Positions 46,587-55,446 of a DNA stretch of 57,677 bases are shown here, one piece after another. The translations under genes were made by a program, and so were the position numbers. Under the pieces are notes generated by a model, which made no database searches, had not been told where the DNA came from, and saw only the letters and a program-made list of their open reading frames with translations. The stretch is from contig NZ_JAFLRK010000022.1 of assembly GCF_017315735.1 (NCBI RefSeq), forward strand, positions 1-57,677. The letters are read 5' to 3'. Numbering within the stretch: position 1 is the stretch's first letter; every line of letters begins with the position of its first letter. Source of the DNA: Paracoccus shandongensis. GTDB taxonomy: Bacteria > Pseudomonadota > Alphaproteobacteria > Rhodobacterales > Rhodobacteraceae.

Positions 46587-47569
46587 GGGGGCTGTTCCTC
46601 GCCCTCGCGGCCCTGGTGGCGGCGCTGTTCGTCGTCTCGCTGCTGACCGGCCCGGCGGGGCTGCCCGCGACCGATTCGCTGCGCGCGCTGGCCCTGGGCG
46701 GGGACGGGCCCCTGCCCATCGTGATGCGCGAAATCCGCCTGCCCCGCGCGATCCTGGGGCTGGCGGTGGGCGCGGGCCTTGGCCTGACCGGCGCGGCGCT
46801 GCAGGGATACCTGCGCAATCCGCTGGCCGAACCGGGGCTGATCGGGATTTCCGGCATGGCCGCCCTGGGCGCGGTCATCGCGATCCAGACCGGGCTGTCG
46901 ATGGTGGCCGCGCTGGCCCTGCCGCTGGCCGCCCTTGTGGGCGCGGCGGCGGGGGTGGCGCTGCTGGTGGCGCTGGCCGGGCCGCGCGGGGGTTCGGTCA
47001 CGCTGATCCTGGCGGGGGTGGCGATTTCGGCGCTGGCGGGCGCGGGCACCGCGCTGGTGCTGAACCTGTCGCCCAACCCTTATGCCGCCAGCGAGATCGT
47101 CTTCTGGCTGATGGGATCGCTGGCCGACAGGTCCATGCTGCATGTCGGGCTGGCCGTGCCGCCCATGGCGCTTGGCGCGGCGCTGGTCCTGTCCACCCGC
47201 CGCGCGCTGGACGCCCTGACCCTGGGCGAGGCCGCGGCGCAGGCGCTTGGCATCAGCGGGCCGTCGCTGCGCTGGCGTCTGGTCGCGGGCACGGCGCTGA
47301 TCGTCGGTCCTGCGACCGCCGTGGCAGGCGCCATCGGCTTCGTGGGCCTGGTCGTCCCGCATGTGCTGCGGCCCTGGGTCGGCGCGCGGCCCTCGGCCCT
47401 GCTGCCCGCCTCGGCGCTTGGCGGGGCGGCGCTTCTGCTGGCATCCGACATTGCGGTGCGGCTGATCGTGCCCGACCGCGACCTGAAGCTGGGCGTGCTG
47501 ACCGCCATCGTCGGCGCCCCCCTGTTCCTGCACCTGATCTGGAAAACTCGCAGCGGAGGACGCGTCTGA
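46583..47569 (+). CDS. btuC: cobalamin ABC transporter permease (BtuC-like, FecCD family)
   Basis: 328-aa permease with about ten membrane helices. FecCD/BtuC signatures: IRLPRAILGLAVGAGLGLTGAALQGYLRNPLAEPGLIGISGMAALGA in the N-terminal third (given here as the family hallmark segment RLPRAILGLAVGAGLGLTGA), AQALGISGPSLRWRLVAG as the ATPase-coupling loop, and GFVGLVVPHVLRPWVG. Coupled by overlap to both neighbours. Confidence 0.94.
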   Translation: MRGLFLALAALVAALFVVSLLTGPAGLPATDSLRALALGGDGPLPIVMREIRLPRAILGLAVGAGLGLTGAALQGYLRNPLAEPGLIGISGMAALGAVIAIQTGLSMVAALALPLAALVGAAAGVALLVALAGPRGGSVTLILAGVAISALAGAGTALVLNLSPNPYAASEIVFWLMGSLADRSMLHVGLAVPPMALGAALVLSTRRALDALTLGEAAAQALGISGPSLRWRLVAGTALIVGPATAVAGAIGFVGLVVPHVLRPWVGARPSALLPASALGGAALLLASDIAVRLIVPDRDLKLGVLTAIVGAPLFLHLIWKTRSGGRV

Positions 47570-48306
47570 TGGTCCTGCGCCTGTCCGACCTTTCCGTCAC
47601 CCGCCGCCGCCGCCCGGTGCTGCACGGCGTCAGCCTGACCCTGTTCCCGGGCGAGTTCGTGGGCCTGATCGGCCCCAACGGTGCGGGCAAGTCGTCCCTG
47701 ATGGAGGCCGCGCTTGGCCTGATCCCCTTCACGGGCCAGTCCTCGCTGGCGCAGATGCCCGCAACCGACCGCGCGCGTCACGCCGCCTATCTGCCGCAGG
47801 CGCGCGAGATTGCCTGGCCTGTCAGCGTCGCCGATCTGGTGGCCCTGGGCCGCATCCCCTGGCCGGGCGGCGGCCGCAGCGGCCTGGACCGCATCGCCAC
47901 CGACGCCGCCATCGCCCGCATGGGGCTGGAACCCTTTCGCAAGCGCACCGCCCTGCGCCTGTCCGGGGGCGAACAGAACCGCGCCCTGATCGCCCGCGCG
48001 CTGGCGCAGGACACGCCCCTGCTGATCGCGGACGAACCCATCGCCGGGCTGGATCCGGCGCAGCAACTGGCCTGCCTGCGGCTGTTCCGGGAACTGGCAT
48101 CCGAAGGCAGGACGGTGCTGGCCTCGATCCACGACCTGGGGCTGGCGGCGCGGTTCTGCACGCGGCTGGTGCTGCTGGCGGGCGGGCATGTGCTGGCCGA
48201 CGGCCCCGTTGACGCAGTCCTGCGGGACGACCTGCTGCGCCGCGCCTTCGGCATCACCGTCCGCCGGGTCGAGACGCCGGACGGCCCGGCGATCCTGCCC
48301 CTCTAG
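47569..48306 (+). CDS. btuD: cobalamin ABC transporter ATP-binding protein (BtuD-like)
   Basis: 245 aa. Walker A GPNGAGKS (about 36-43), Q-loop region YLPQAREIAWPVSVADLVALGR, signature LSGGEQNR, Walker B LLIADEPIAGLDP, H-loop ASIHDLGLAARFC. Its ATG overlaps the btuC stop by one base. The gene ends four bases inside the convergent parA gene, so there is no room for a terminator between them. Confidence 0.95.
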   Translation: MVLRLSDLSVTRRRRPVLHGVSLTLFPGEFVGLIGPNGAGKSSLMEAALGLIPFTGQSSLAQMPATDRARHAAYLPQAREIAWPVSVADLVALGRIPWPGGGRSGLDRIATDAAIARMGLEPFRKRTALRLSGGEQNRALIARALAQDTPLLIADEPIAGLDPAQQLACLRLFRELASEGRTVLASIHDLGLAARFCTRLVLLAGGHVLADGPVDAVLRDDLLRRAFGITVRRVETPDGPAILPL

Positions 48307-48938
48307 GCGATCGCCGCCAGAACCTCGTCCGTCAGCTTGACGATCTCGTCCCGCGCGGGGCCATTGCGGGCGCGTTCCAGCGCGCCCACGCCCTGCCCCA
48401 GCGTTTCCGCGTAAAGCACCCGGTTCGCCAGCTGCGTGCCTGCTACCTCGGCGCCCAGATCGGCCGCCTTCTGCGCGACCTCGGCCGACAGGCGCGTGTT
48501 CGGACGCACGCGGTTCATCACCACCAGCACCCGGGCCTTTTCGCGGCGCGCCAGATCCAGCACGCCCTCGGTCGCCCACAGGTCCACATGGCTGGTCGCC
48601 ACCGGCACCAGCACCAGGTCTGCCACCCGCAGCGCCGGGCGCAGGTCGCTGTCGATCTTGGGCGGCGTGTCGATGATCACGAAATCGAACCGCTTCTTCA
48701 GCTTTTCGGACTCGTAGCTGGCCCCCCAGGCCGACGAGGTGGAAAAATCCATGGCCTCGTCCTCGCCCCGGGCCTGCATCCGTTCGATGAACCAGCGCCC
48801 CATGCTGCCCTGCGGGTCGGTATCGACCAGGGCTACGGAATGGCCGCGTTCGTGCAGGCTGACGGCCAGGTTGACGGCCAGCGTGGTCTTGCCGGAACCG
48901 CCCTTCTGCTGGGCGACCGTGATGATCCTGCCTGCCAT
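48303..48938 (-). CDS. ParA/MinD-type ATPase, without ParB
   Basis: 211 aa. Deviant Walker A QQKGGSGKTT near residues 10-19, switch I DTDPQGSM, Walker B-like FVIIDTPP and VVMNRVRPN. ParA ATPases position DNA or protein clusters on the nucleoid. No parB or parS-like site is adjacent, so this is an orphan and not the chromosomal ParA. Related orphans in Rhodobacter (PpfA) segregate cytoplasmic chemotaxis clusters, which is one option. The gene is convergent with btuD and overlaps it by four bases. Confidence 0.9.
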   Translation of the reverse strand: MAGRIITVAQQKGGSGKTTLAVNLAVSLHERGHSVALVDTDPQGSMGRWFIERMQARGEDEAMDFSTSSAWGASYESEKLKKRFDFVIIDTPPKIDSDLRPALRVADLVLVPVATSHVDLWATEGVLDLARREKARVLVVMNRVRPNTRLSAEVAQKAADLGAEVAGTQLANRVLYAETLGQGVGALERARNGPARDEIVKLTDEVLAAIA

Positions 48939-49015
48939 CGTGCCTCCTGCCCCTTGGTTGACGAAAGGTTAGCGGGCGGGCGCTGCGATTGCACGGGTTT
49001 TCTGCACCTGCAGCA

Positions 49016-49339
49016 TCAGCGGTCGAAGACGGCCTGCACCTCGTACATCACCGGCTCGAAGCTTTTGCACATGCCGTTGATGTCGCGGTTGCGGCGGCGC
49101 ATTTCGGGCTCGCGCAGCATGGCCTGGTAATCCTTGCGGTCGCGCCATTGCGAATAGGTGGCGATCCGGGTCTGGGCGTCGTTCAGGTGGATCGCGCCCG
49201 CGACGAAGCCCGGCTGGCGGCGGATCACCTGGTCCCAGGCATCGGTCAGCAGATCCAGCACGTCATGGGCGCTGCCGGGCGTCACCTCGAAGGTGGTGAT
49301 GACGGTCTGGCCGTCGAAGTCGGGGCGGATGTCGGGCAT
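49016..49339 (-). CDS. antibiotic biosynthesis monooxygenase (ABM) domain protein
   Basis: 107 aa, a single ABM ferredoxin-like domain: VITTFEVTPGSAHDVLDLL, IRRQPGFVAGAIHLNDAQTRIATYSQWRDRKDYQAML (split here at natural strand ends) and a closing FEPVMYEVQAVFD. Members are small oxygenases or haem-degrading enzymes, but many have no known reaction. No haem-ligand pattern stands out. Divergent from the M19 dipeptidase. Confidence 0.87.
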   Translation of the reverse strand: MPDIRPDFDGQTVITTFEVTPGSAHDVLDLLTDAWDQVIRRQPGFVAGAIHLNDAQTRIATYSQWRDRKDYQAMLREPEMRRRNRDINGMCKSFEPVMYEVQAVFDR

Positions 49340-49460
49340 GGCTGGCGTCTCCTGTAGCTTGCCGGGGCCAGCCTAGCGCCGAATCGCAGCTTGCGCCAAG
49401 CGCGCCCATTGCCGCCCGCGCCCGGATGTGCATGGTCGGCAGGAAACCAAGGAGCGACCG

Positions 49461-50501
49461 ATGATCCCGGTATTCGACGGCCACAACGATTTCCTGCAAC
49501 GCGCCGTGGCGTCCGGCCCCGCCGTCTGGCTGAACGGCGACGGCACGGGCCACCTGGACCTGCCGCGTGCCCGGGCGGGCGGGCTGGTCGGCGGCTTTTT
49601 CGCGATCTGGATCCCGGCGCCGATGAACCCCAACGACGCCGCCGCCGTAGCGCTGATGGAAAACCCGCCCTATGCCATGCCCCTGCCCGAGGAGATCCCC
49701 TTCCACGCCGCCCTGCCCCATGCCTTCGCCCAGGCCACGGCCCTGAAGGCGCTGGAGCGGACGGGCACGCTGGACATCGTGACCTCGGCCCGGGGCCTCC
49801 GCGAAACAGTGGCCGCAGGCCGCATCGCCGCGATCATGCACATGGAAGGGGCCGAGGCGATCCCCGACATGGACGCGCTGCACCTGTGGCACGCGGCGGG
49901 GCTGCGGTCGCTGGGGCCGGTCTGGTCCCGGCCCACCGCCTATGCCGAAGGGGTTCCCTTTGCCTTCCCCTCGACCCCCGACACGGGCGCGGGCCTGACG
50001 GATGCAGGCAAGACCCTGGTCCGCGAATGCAATAGCCTGCGGATCATGCTGGATCTGTCGCACCTGAACGAGGCGGGCTTTAACGACGTGGCCGCCCTGT
50101 CGGATGCGCCGCTGGTCGCCAGCCACAGCTGCGTCCATGCCATCAGCGAAAGCAGCCGCAACCTGACCGACCGGCAATTGCAGGTGATCGCCGACAGCGG
50201 CGGCCTCGTGGGCCTGAACTTCGCCTCCAGCTTCCTGCGCCCGGATGGCCGCCGCCTGCCGCTGGAGGGCTTCGACACCATGCTGCGCCACCTGGACCAC
50301 CTGCTGGCGATCATGGGAGAGGACGGCGTGGCGCTCGGCTCGGATTTCGACGGCGCGCTGATGCCGCGCGACCTGCCCGACGCCGCCGCCCTGCCTGCGC
50401 TGATCGGCGCCATGCAGGATCACGGCTATGGCGAGCCCCTGATCCGCAAGATCGCGAGCGAAAACTGGATCACCCTGCTGGAACGCACCTGGGGCGAATA
50501 G
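49461..50501 (+). CDS. cytoplasmic membrane-dipeptidase family (M19) peptidase
   Basis: 346 aa from ATG 49461 (AAGGAGCGACC upstream). No signal peptide. Metal ligands: FDGHNDFL (His-x-Asp), HMEGAEAI (Glu), SHSCVHAI (His), and LGSDFDG (Asp). Unlike the paralogue at 34612 there is no membrane anchor, so it acts in the cytoplasm. Probably hydrolyses dipeptides, perhaps with D-residues. Repeat copy C and its hairpin follow the stop. Confidence 0.94.
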   Translation: MIPVFDGHNDFLQRAVASGPAVWLNGDGTGHLDLPRARAGGLVGGFFAIWIPAPMNPNDAAAVALMENPPYAMPLPEEIPFHAALPHAFAQATALKALERTGTLDIVTSARGLRETVAAGRIAAIMHMEGAEAIPDMDALHLWHAAGLRSLGPVWSRPTAYAEGVPFAFPSTPDTGAGLTDAGKTLVRECNSLRIMLDLSHLNEAGFNDVAALSDAPLVASHSCVHAISESSRNLTDRQLQVIADSGGLVGLNFASSFLRPDGRRLPLEGFDTMLRHLDHLLAIMGEDGVALGSDFDGALMPRDLPDAAALPALIGAMQDHGYGEPLIRKIASENWITLLERTWGE

Positions 50502-50551
50502 CCCTTTCATCTTGGCTCAAATATCCCGGGGGTCCGGGGGCTGGCCCCCGG
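50502..50551 (+). repeat. intergenic repeat copy C with terminator hairpin
   Basis: CCCTTTCATCTTGGCTC, then AAATATCCC, a G-run, and the stem CCGGGGGC (50534-50541) / GCCCCCGG (50544-50551). It sits between the convergent M19 peptidase and rodZ-like genes. Best match to copy A. Confidence 0.8.
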
Positions 50552-50573
50552 CCTTCGCGGGACGCAAGACCCG

Positions 50574-51911
50574 CTATTCAGTCGCCGTGGCCTGCGCGTC
50601 CGGCGCAGGCGTGGCCTGGGCTACCGCGATCATCTGCGCCAGTTCGGGATCCGCGTTCAGATCCGCCAGGGCATACTTGCCCGTCACGTCCTCGGGCGAC
50701 AGCTTGATGTTCTTGACCACCTGCGGTCCGGGCGCTGCGGGCCCATAGGTCTGGCCGTTCACCGCGAAATAGACCGCGCCGGAATTGCCCGTGCGCAGCA
50801 CCGGCGGTTCTTCCAGGCTGGGCAGCGTGAAGCGTTCGCCCGCGTCCATGATCTTTTCCAGCAGCACCGTTCCGTCGGCCGAAGTGACGCGCACCCAGGC
50901 CGGGCGCGCCGCCAGAAGCTCCAGCGCGGGCGCATCGGGCGCGACCGTGATCGCGGCGGTGGTCTGTTCGGGCATCGGCGGGCCGAAGGGGGCCTGCGCG
51001 GCCTCGGCCAGGGCCTGCTGGATGGCGGTCGCCGCGCCGGGCGCCGCCTGGGCCACGGCCGCCTCGCCCACGGCGGGAACCTGGGTCAGGCCCGGGTCGA
51101 TGGCGGCGATCGGCCCGTCGCGCGCGGTCAGGACCGGCGCTTCCAGGATCTGCGGGCGGTACAGGCGGTCCAGCCCCTCGGGCTGCGGCAGGTTCTCGGC
51201 CAGTTCGGTCGTGTCCGACAGATCCAGCGGCGGCTCGGCCATGTCGGCGCCTTCGACGGGGTCCAGCGCCGCCACCACGCCCGGCGCATTCTCGCCCGGC
51301 GTCAGGGTGACGCGCTGCACCTCTTGCAGGACGGACCAGCCGCCATAGGCCAGGCCGCAGACCAGCGCGATCAGCACCAGCACCGCGCCGATGGCGCGCG
51401 GCTCGATATCGGACCAGAAGCTTTCGGGCTGCGGGATGAACAGCGCCTTGGGATTGGCCAGCGCCTCGACCGGGTCGGACGGACGCCGGGCGGGCTTGGG
51501 ACCGGCCGCGGCTGGCGCCATGCCATGGGTCGGCTGGAAACCGGATTCCAGGCAGAACCGGCGGAAGGTCCAGTCGGCATCCATGCCCAGATAGCGCGCA
51601 TAGGACCGCACATAGCCCGACACGAAGCTGGGCGTGTCGAATGCCGTGATATCGCAATTCTCGATTGCGGCGACATAGGATGCGCGGATGCGAAGCTCTC
51701 GCTGCACGTCCAGCAGCGACTTGCCCAGGGTTGCCCTTTCGCCCCGCATGATGTCGCCAAGGCGCGTGTCGTCACCGAGGAAATGGTCCATTCCCTCCAC
51801 CCGCGAATCCTCTTCTGCCGGGTTCTCAGCCCGCAGCCTGCTCATTTTCTGGTCTGCCTCATAGCCCGATGCCGGAACACCGCCCGAATCGAACGGTTCC
51901 TTGCTTTTCAT
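50574..51911 (-). CDS. RodZ-like helix-turn-helix membrane protein
   Basis: 445 aa from ATG 51911; the ribosome site is weak and a GTG at 51950 is possible. Residues about 50-120 form the HTH_25 domain (LGDIMRGERATLGKSLLDVQRELRIRASYVAAIEN, given as the segment SLLDVQRELRIRASYVAAIE). One membrane segment near 185-210 (AIGAVLVLIALVCGLAYGGW). A long Ala/Pro-rich periplasmic linker leads to a C-terminal DUF4115 domain (WVRVTSADGTVLLEKIMDAG). This is the RodZ architecture, linking MreB to the cell envelope. Short terminal tail is Ala/Thr-rich. Confidence 0.88.
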   Translation of the reverse strand: MKSKEPFDSGGVPASGYEADQKMSRLRAENPAEEDSRVEGMDHFLGDDTRLGDIMRGERATLGKSLLDVQRELRIRASYVAAIENCDITAFDTPSFVSGYVRSYARYLGMDADWTFRRFCLESGFQPTHGMAPAAAGPKPARRPSDPVEALANPKALFIPQPESFWSDIEPRAIGAVLVLIALVCGLAYGGWSVLQEVQRVTLTPGENAPGVVAALDPVEGADMAEPPLDLSDTTELAENLPQPEGLDRLYRPQILEAPVLTARDGPIAAIDPGLTQVPAVGEAAVAQAAPGAATAIQQALAEAAQAPFGPPMPEQTTAAITVAPDAPALELLAARPAWVRVTSADGTVLLEKIMDAGERFTLPSLEEPPVLRTGNSGAVYFAVNGQTYGPAAPGPQVVKNIKLSPEDVTGKYALADLNADPELAQMIAVAQATPAPDAQATATE

Positions 51912-51959
51912 TACCGCGAGCTTATCACGCAGGCGAGAGCAGTTCACCAAGCGATTTGA

Positions 51960-53189
51960 TTACGCGCTCATTTCCTGGCGGTTGAGCGCACAATGTGACC
52001 ACAGCTTGTCCATCGCCTTGACCAGGTGGTCGATCTGGCGCGGCGCATGGACGGGCGAGGGGGTGAAGCGCAGCCGTTCCGTGCCGCGCGGCACGGTCGG
52101 GAAGTTGATCGGCTGGACATAGATGCCATAGTCGCGCAGCAGCATGTCCGACAGCATCTTGCAATGGACCGGATGGCCCACATGGACGGGCACGATATGG
52201 CTGCCGTGGTCGATGATCGGCATCCCCAGCGATTTCAGCCGCATCTTCAGGATCCGCGCGTGCAACTGCTGGGCATCGCGCAGGTGCTGGCCTTCCTGGG
52301 TCTTCAGGAAGCGGATCGAGGCCGCAGCGCCCGCCGCCACCGCAGGCGGCAGCGAGGTGGTGAAGATGAAGCCCGGCGCATAGGACCGGATCGCGTCCAT
52401 CATTTTGGCCGTGCCCGCGATATAGCCGCCGAAGACGCCGAATGCCTTGCCCAGCGTGCCGTTGAAGATGTCGATGCGGTCCATCAGCCCGTCGCGTTCG
52501 GCCACGCCGCCACCGCGGGGACCATACATGCCGACCGCGTGAACCTCGTCCAGGTAGGTCAGGGCGTTGAATTCGTCCGCCAGGTCGCAGATCGCCTTGA
52601 TCGGGCCGAAATCGCCGTCCATCGAATAGATCGACTCGAACGCGATCAGCTTGGGCAGGCTGGGATCGTCGGCGGCCAGCAACTGCCGCAGATGGGACAC
52701 GTCGTTGTGGCGGAAGATGCGCTTGGCGCCGTCGAACCGCTTGATCCCCTCGATCATGGAGGCGTGGTTCAGCTCGTCCGAATAGATGATCAGGCCCGGG
52801 AACAGCTTGCGCAGCGTGGACAGCGTCGCGTCGTTCGCGGTGTAGGCGCTGGAAAACACAAGCGCCGCTTCCTTGCCGTGCAGGTCGGCCAGCTCCGCTT
52901 CCAGCCGCTTGTGGTAAACCGTCGTGCCTGAAATGTTGCGCGTCCCGCCGGACCCCGCGCCCACGGCGTCCAGCGCCTCGTGCATCGCCGCCAGCACCAC
53001 GGGATGCTGGCCCATGCCCAGGTAGTCGTTGCCGCACCAGACGGTGATGTCCTGCGTTTCGCCATCGGGGCGCGTCCAGACGGCCTGGGGGAACTGGCCC
53101 TTCACCCGCTCGATGTCGATGAAGGTCCGATAGCGGCCTTCCTCATGCAGCCGACCGATAGCCTGGTCCAAGGCGGCATCATAGTTCAT
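51960..53189 (-). CDS. hemA: 5-aminolevulinate synthase
   Basis: 409 aa. Condenses glycine and succinyl-CoA to aminolevulinate, the first step of haem synthesis in Alphaproteobacteria (C4 route). The sequence shows the substrate-binding [12 protein letters not shown], glycine-rich [13 protein letters not shown], the aspartate of [12 protein letters not shown], and the PLP lysine in [18 protein letters not shown] 53189 after AAGGGAAC; a longer upstream frame is not supported. An FNR-like box lies 64 bases upstream (separate entry), so oxygen control is likely. Confidence 0.98.
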   Translation of the reverse strand: MNYDAALDQAIGRLHEEGRYRTFIDIERVKGQFPQAVWTRPDGETQDITVWCGNDYLGMGQHPVVLAAMHEALDAVGAGSGGTRNISGTTVYHKRLEAELADLHGKEAALVFSSAYTANDATLSTLRKLFPGLIIYSDELNHASMIEGIKRFDGAKRIFRHNDVSHLRQLLAADDPSLPKLIAFESIYSMDGDFGPIKAICDLADEFNALTYLDEVHAVGMYGPRGGGVAERDGLMDRIDIFNGTLGKAFGVFGGYIAGTAKMMDAIRSYAPGFIFTTSLPPAVAAGAAASIRFLKTQEGQHLRDAQQLHARILKMRLKSLGMPIIDHGSHIVPVHVGHPVHCKMLSDMLLRDYGIYVQPINFPTVPRGTERLRFTPSPVHAPRQIDHLVKAMDKLWSHCALNRQEMSA

Positions 53190-53252
53190 TGCGGGCGTTC
53201 CCTTGCATAGCTGGCTGGGGGCAATCATTGTCAGATCGCGCGCGGTCCTGCG

Positions 53253-53266
53253 TTGATACATGTCAA
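53253..53266 (-). promoter_or_regulatory. FNR/FnrL-like box upstream of hemA
   Basis: TTGACATGTATCAA on the minus strand: nine of ten conserved positions of the FNR consensus TTGAT-N4-ATCAA. It is centred about 70 bases before the hemA start. In Rhodobacter, FnrL is known to control hemA under low oxygen. Binding here is inferred. Confidence 0.65.
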
Positions 53267-53349
53267 ATGCCGCAAATGACAGGTCGAAATTGTCGCAGAT
53301 CGACCAAAGGACCATTCGCGAAGCCTAGAAAACGACTCGGGAAAGCAGG

Positions 53350-54741
53350 ATGACGATGGCGGAAGACAGCAGACTAGATGAGGTTTTGGCCCGGCTGGAT
53401 CAAGGGCTGGACGCGGCCCTGAAGCGGCTTGCGGCGTTTTTACGCATTCCCTCGATCTCGACCGATCCGGCCCATGCGGGCGATGTGCGGCAGGCGGCGG
53501 AATGGCTGCGGGACGAACTGGCGGGGATCGGGTTCGACGCGGCCATCCGCGACACGCCGGGGCACCCGATGGTGGTCGCGCGGTCGCAGCCCGGCGGCGC
53601 GCGGCCCCTGCTGTTCTATGGCCATTACGACGTGCAGCCGGTCGATCCCCTGTCGCTCTGGGACCGCCCACCCTTCGACCCCCGGATCGAGGACACGCCC
53701 GCCGGCCCCGTCATCCGCGCGCGCGGCGCCTCTGACGACAAGGGCCAGCTGATGACCTTCGTCGAGGCCTTCCGCGCCTGGCGCGATGTCCATGGCGCAT
53801 TGCCAAGCGACCTGATCCTGCTGTTCGAGGGCGAGGAGGAGTCGGGTTCCCCTTCCCTGCGCCCCTTCCTGCGCGACAATGCGACTGAACTCCGCGCATC
53901 CCTGGCGATGATCTGCGACACCGAACTGTTCGGCGGCACCCGCCCCGCCATCGTCACGCAACTGCGCGGGCTGGTGGGCGAGGAGGTGGTGATCCGGGGC
54001 GCCGACCGCGACCTGCATTCCGGCCTGTTCGGCGGGCTGGCGGCCAATCCGATCATGGTTCTGGCGCAGGCGCTGGCCGCGCTGAAGGACGCCGACGGCC
54101 GCGTCACGCTGCCCGGCTTCTACGACGGCGTGCAGGATCTGTCGCCCGACCTGCGCCGCGATTGGGAATCGCTGGGGTTTGATGCGGCCGCGATGCTGGG
54201 CCGCGTGGGCCTGTCCCACCCCATCGGCGAGCGGGACCGGATGCCGGTCGAGATGGCCTGGAACCGCCCCACGGCGGAAATCAACGGCATCACCGGCGGC
54301 TATACCGGCGACGGCTTCAAGACCGTGCTTCCCGCCGAGGCGCGGGCCAAGGTCAGCTTCCGCCTGACCGGCACCCAGGATCCCGCCCGCATCCGCGCGG
54401 CCTTCCGCGACCATGTCCGCCGCTACCTGCCGCCCGATTGCAGGGTGGAGTTCCACGAACACGGCGGCAGCCCGGCCAGCGTCATGGACACCCGCGATCC
54501 GGCCTTTGCGGCCGCCCGCGCCGCCCTGGGCGAGGAATGGGGGCAGGATGCGGCGTTCATCGGCAGCGGCGGCTCGATCCCGATCGCGGGCGACTTCAAG
54601 ACGATCCTGGGCATGGACTCGATGCTGGTCGGCTTCGCCCGCGACGACGACCGCATCCATTCCCCGAACGAGAAATACGACGTGCAAAGCTTCGCCAAGG
54701 GCGCGCGGTCCTGGGCGCGCATCCTCGCCGCGCTGCGCTGA
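53350..54741 (+). CDS. M20-family dipeptidase
   Basis: 463 aa. Zinc di-metal peptidase of the M20/carnosine dipeptidase-like group. Ligands: GHYDVQP (His), ARGASDDKGQ (bridging Asp), LLFEGEEESGS (catalytic Glu and ligand Glu), CDTE (Asp) and the closing HSPNEKY (His). The dimerisation domain is at about 205-365. Substrates are dipeptides or N-acylated amino acids. ATG 53350; ATG 53356 also possible. A strong terminator follows. Confidence 0.95.
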   Translation: MTMAEDSRLDEVLARLDQGLDAALKRLAAFLRIPSISTDPAHAGDVRQAAEWLRDELAGIGFDAAIRDTPGHPMVVARSQPGGARPLLFYGHYDVQPVDPLSLWDRPPFDPRIEDTPAGPVIRARGASDDKGQLMTFVEAFRAWRDVHGALPSDLILLFEGEEESGSPSLRPFLRDNATELRASLAMICDTELFGGTRPAIVTQLRGLVGEEVVIRGADRDLHSGLFGGLAANPIMVLAQALAALKDADGRVTLPGFYDGVQDLSPDLRRDWESLGFDAAAMLGRVGLSHPIGERDRMPVEMAWNRPTAEINGITGGYTGDGFKTVLPAEARAKVSFRLTGTQDPARIRAAFRDHVRRYLPPDCRVEFHEHGGSPASVMDTRDPAFAAARAALGEEWGQDAAFIGSGGSIPIAGDFKTILGMDSMLVGFARDDDRIHSPNEKYDVQSFAKGARSWARILAALR

Positions 54742-54749
54742 AAACACGA

Positions 54750-54775
54750 AAGGGCGGGAAAACCCGCCCTTCTTC
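54750..54775 (+). terminator. terminator of the M20 peptidase gene
   Basis: 9-bp stem AAGGGCGGG (54750-54758), loop AAAA, CCCGCCCTT (54763-54771) and a T-rich tail. It overlaps the start of repeat copy D. Confidence 0.85.
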
Positions 54776-54825
54776 GTTGCCTAAATACCCGGGGTGAGGT
54801 CCGAAGGACCGAGGGGCAAAGCCCC
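54771..54825 (+). repeat. intergenic repeat copy D (divergent)
   Basis: TCTTCGTTGCC, then AAATACCCGGGG, followed by two hairpins: GGTCC-GAA-GGACC and GGGGC-AAA-GCCCC, the latter directly before the stop codon of the SLT gene on the other strand. The weakest of the four copies but with the same order of parts. Confidence 0.6.
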
Positions 54826-55446
54826 TTACGCCTTGGGCTTGCAATAGCTCTGGCTGCTGGTCCAGGCGGCGATGTCCGCGCGCTTGGACGCATTGCGCAG
54901 GGGCGCCCAATCCCGCGCGATGCCGCGCCAGCCGTTGCCGTCATGGGCGACCGCGTTGTCGCGCGCGACCTGCCGCGACATGATCTTGACCGCGCAGGAC
55001 ATGTTGTCGCCGCCGTTCTTGATGTTGCCGTCGCAGCCATAGTTGCGCCATGTCGCGGGCGCGATCTGCATCAGGCCCAGCCATTTCCCGCCGCCGCCGC
55101 TGGCCTGCGGGTTGTAGGTGCTTTCGTGCTTGGCGACCGCCGACAGAAGCCCCGCCCAGAAAGCCTTGCGCCCGGTCGGGTTCAACTGCGCATAGTTCGG
55201 GCAGAAGGTGTCGATGTCACCGGGCACGCGGGACAGGATCGTGACCCCTTCCCGGTCCAGCGCCGACAGCGTGGCACGGGTCCACTGGTCCGATCCGGCG
55301 GCCTGGCCCCACCGCATCGGCGGCTGGCTTGCCAGTTGCATCTGCTGTGCCTCGGTCGCGGCCTTGCTTTCGGATTGCGGGGTCATGGTGGACTGGCAAG
55401 CAGCAAGAAAGGCCAGGGCGGCAAGGGGCACAAGCGCAGATCGCAT
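54826..55446 (-). CDS. SLT-domain lytic transglycosylase-like lipoprotein
   Basis: 206 aa from ATG 55446. Lipoprotein signal (LVPLAALAFLAAC, lipobox LAAC). After a polar linker (about 20-50), the SLT-like domain has the catalytic-type Glu in AKHESTYNPQA and the typical GLMQIAPATWRNYGC motif. Cys residues (FCPNY; YGCDG; MSCAV; SYCKPK) may form disulfides. Lytic transglycosylases cut the glycan strands of peptidoglycan. An imperfect palindrome lies 12 bases upstream of the start. Confidence 0.9.
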   Translation of the reverse strand: MRSALVPLAALAFLAACQSTMTPQSESKAATEAQQMQLASQPPMRWGQAAGSDQWTRATLSALDREGVTILSRVPGDIDTFCPNYAQLNPTGRKAFWAGLLSAVAKHESTYNPQASGGGGKWLGLMQIAPATWRNYGCDGNIKNGGDNMSCAVKIMSRQVARDNAVAHDGNGWRGIARDWAPLRNASKRADIAAWTSSQSYCKPKA

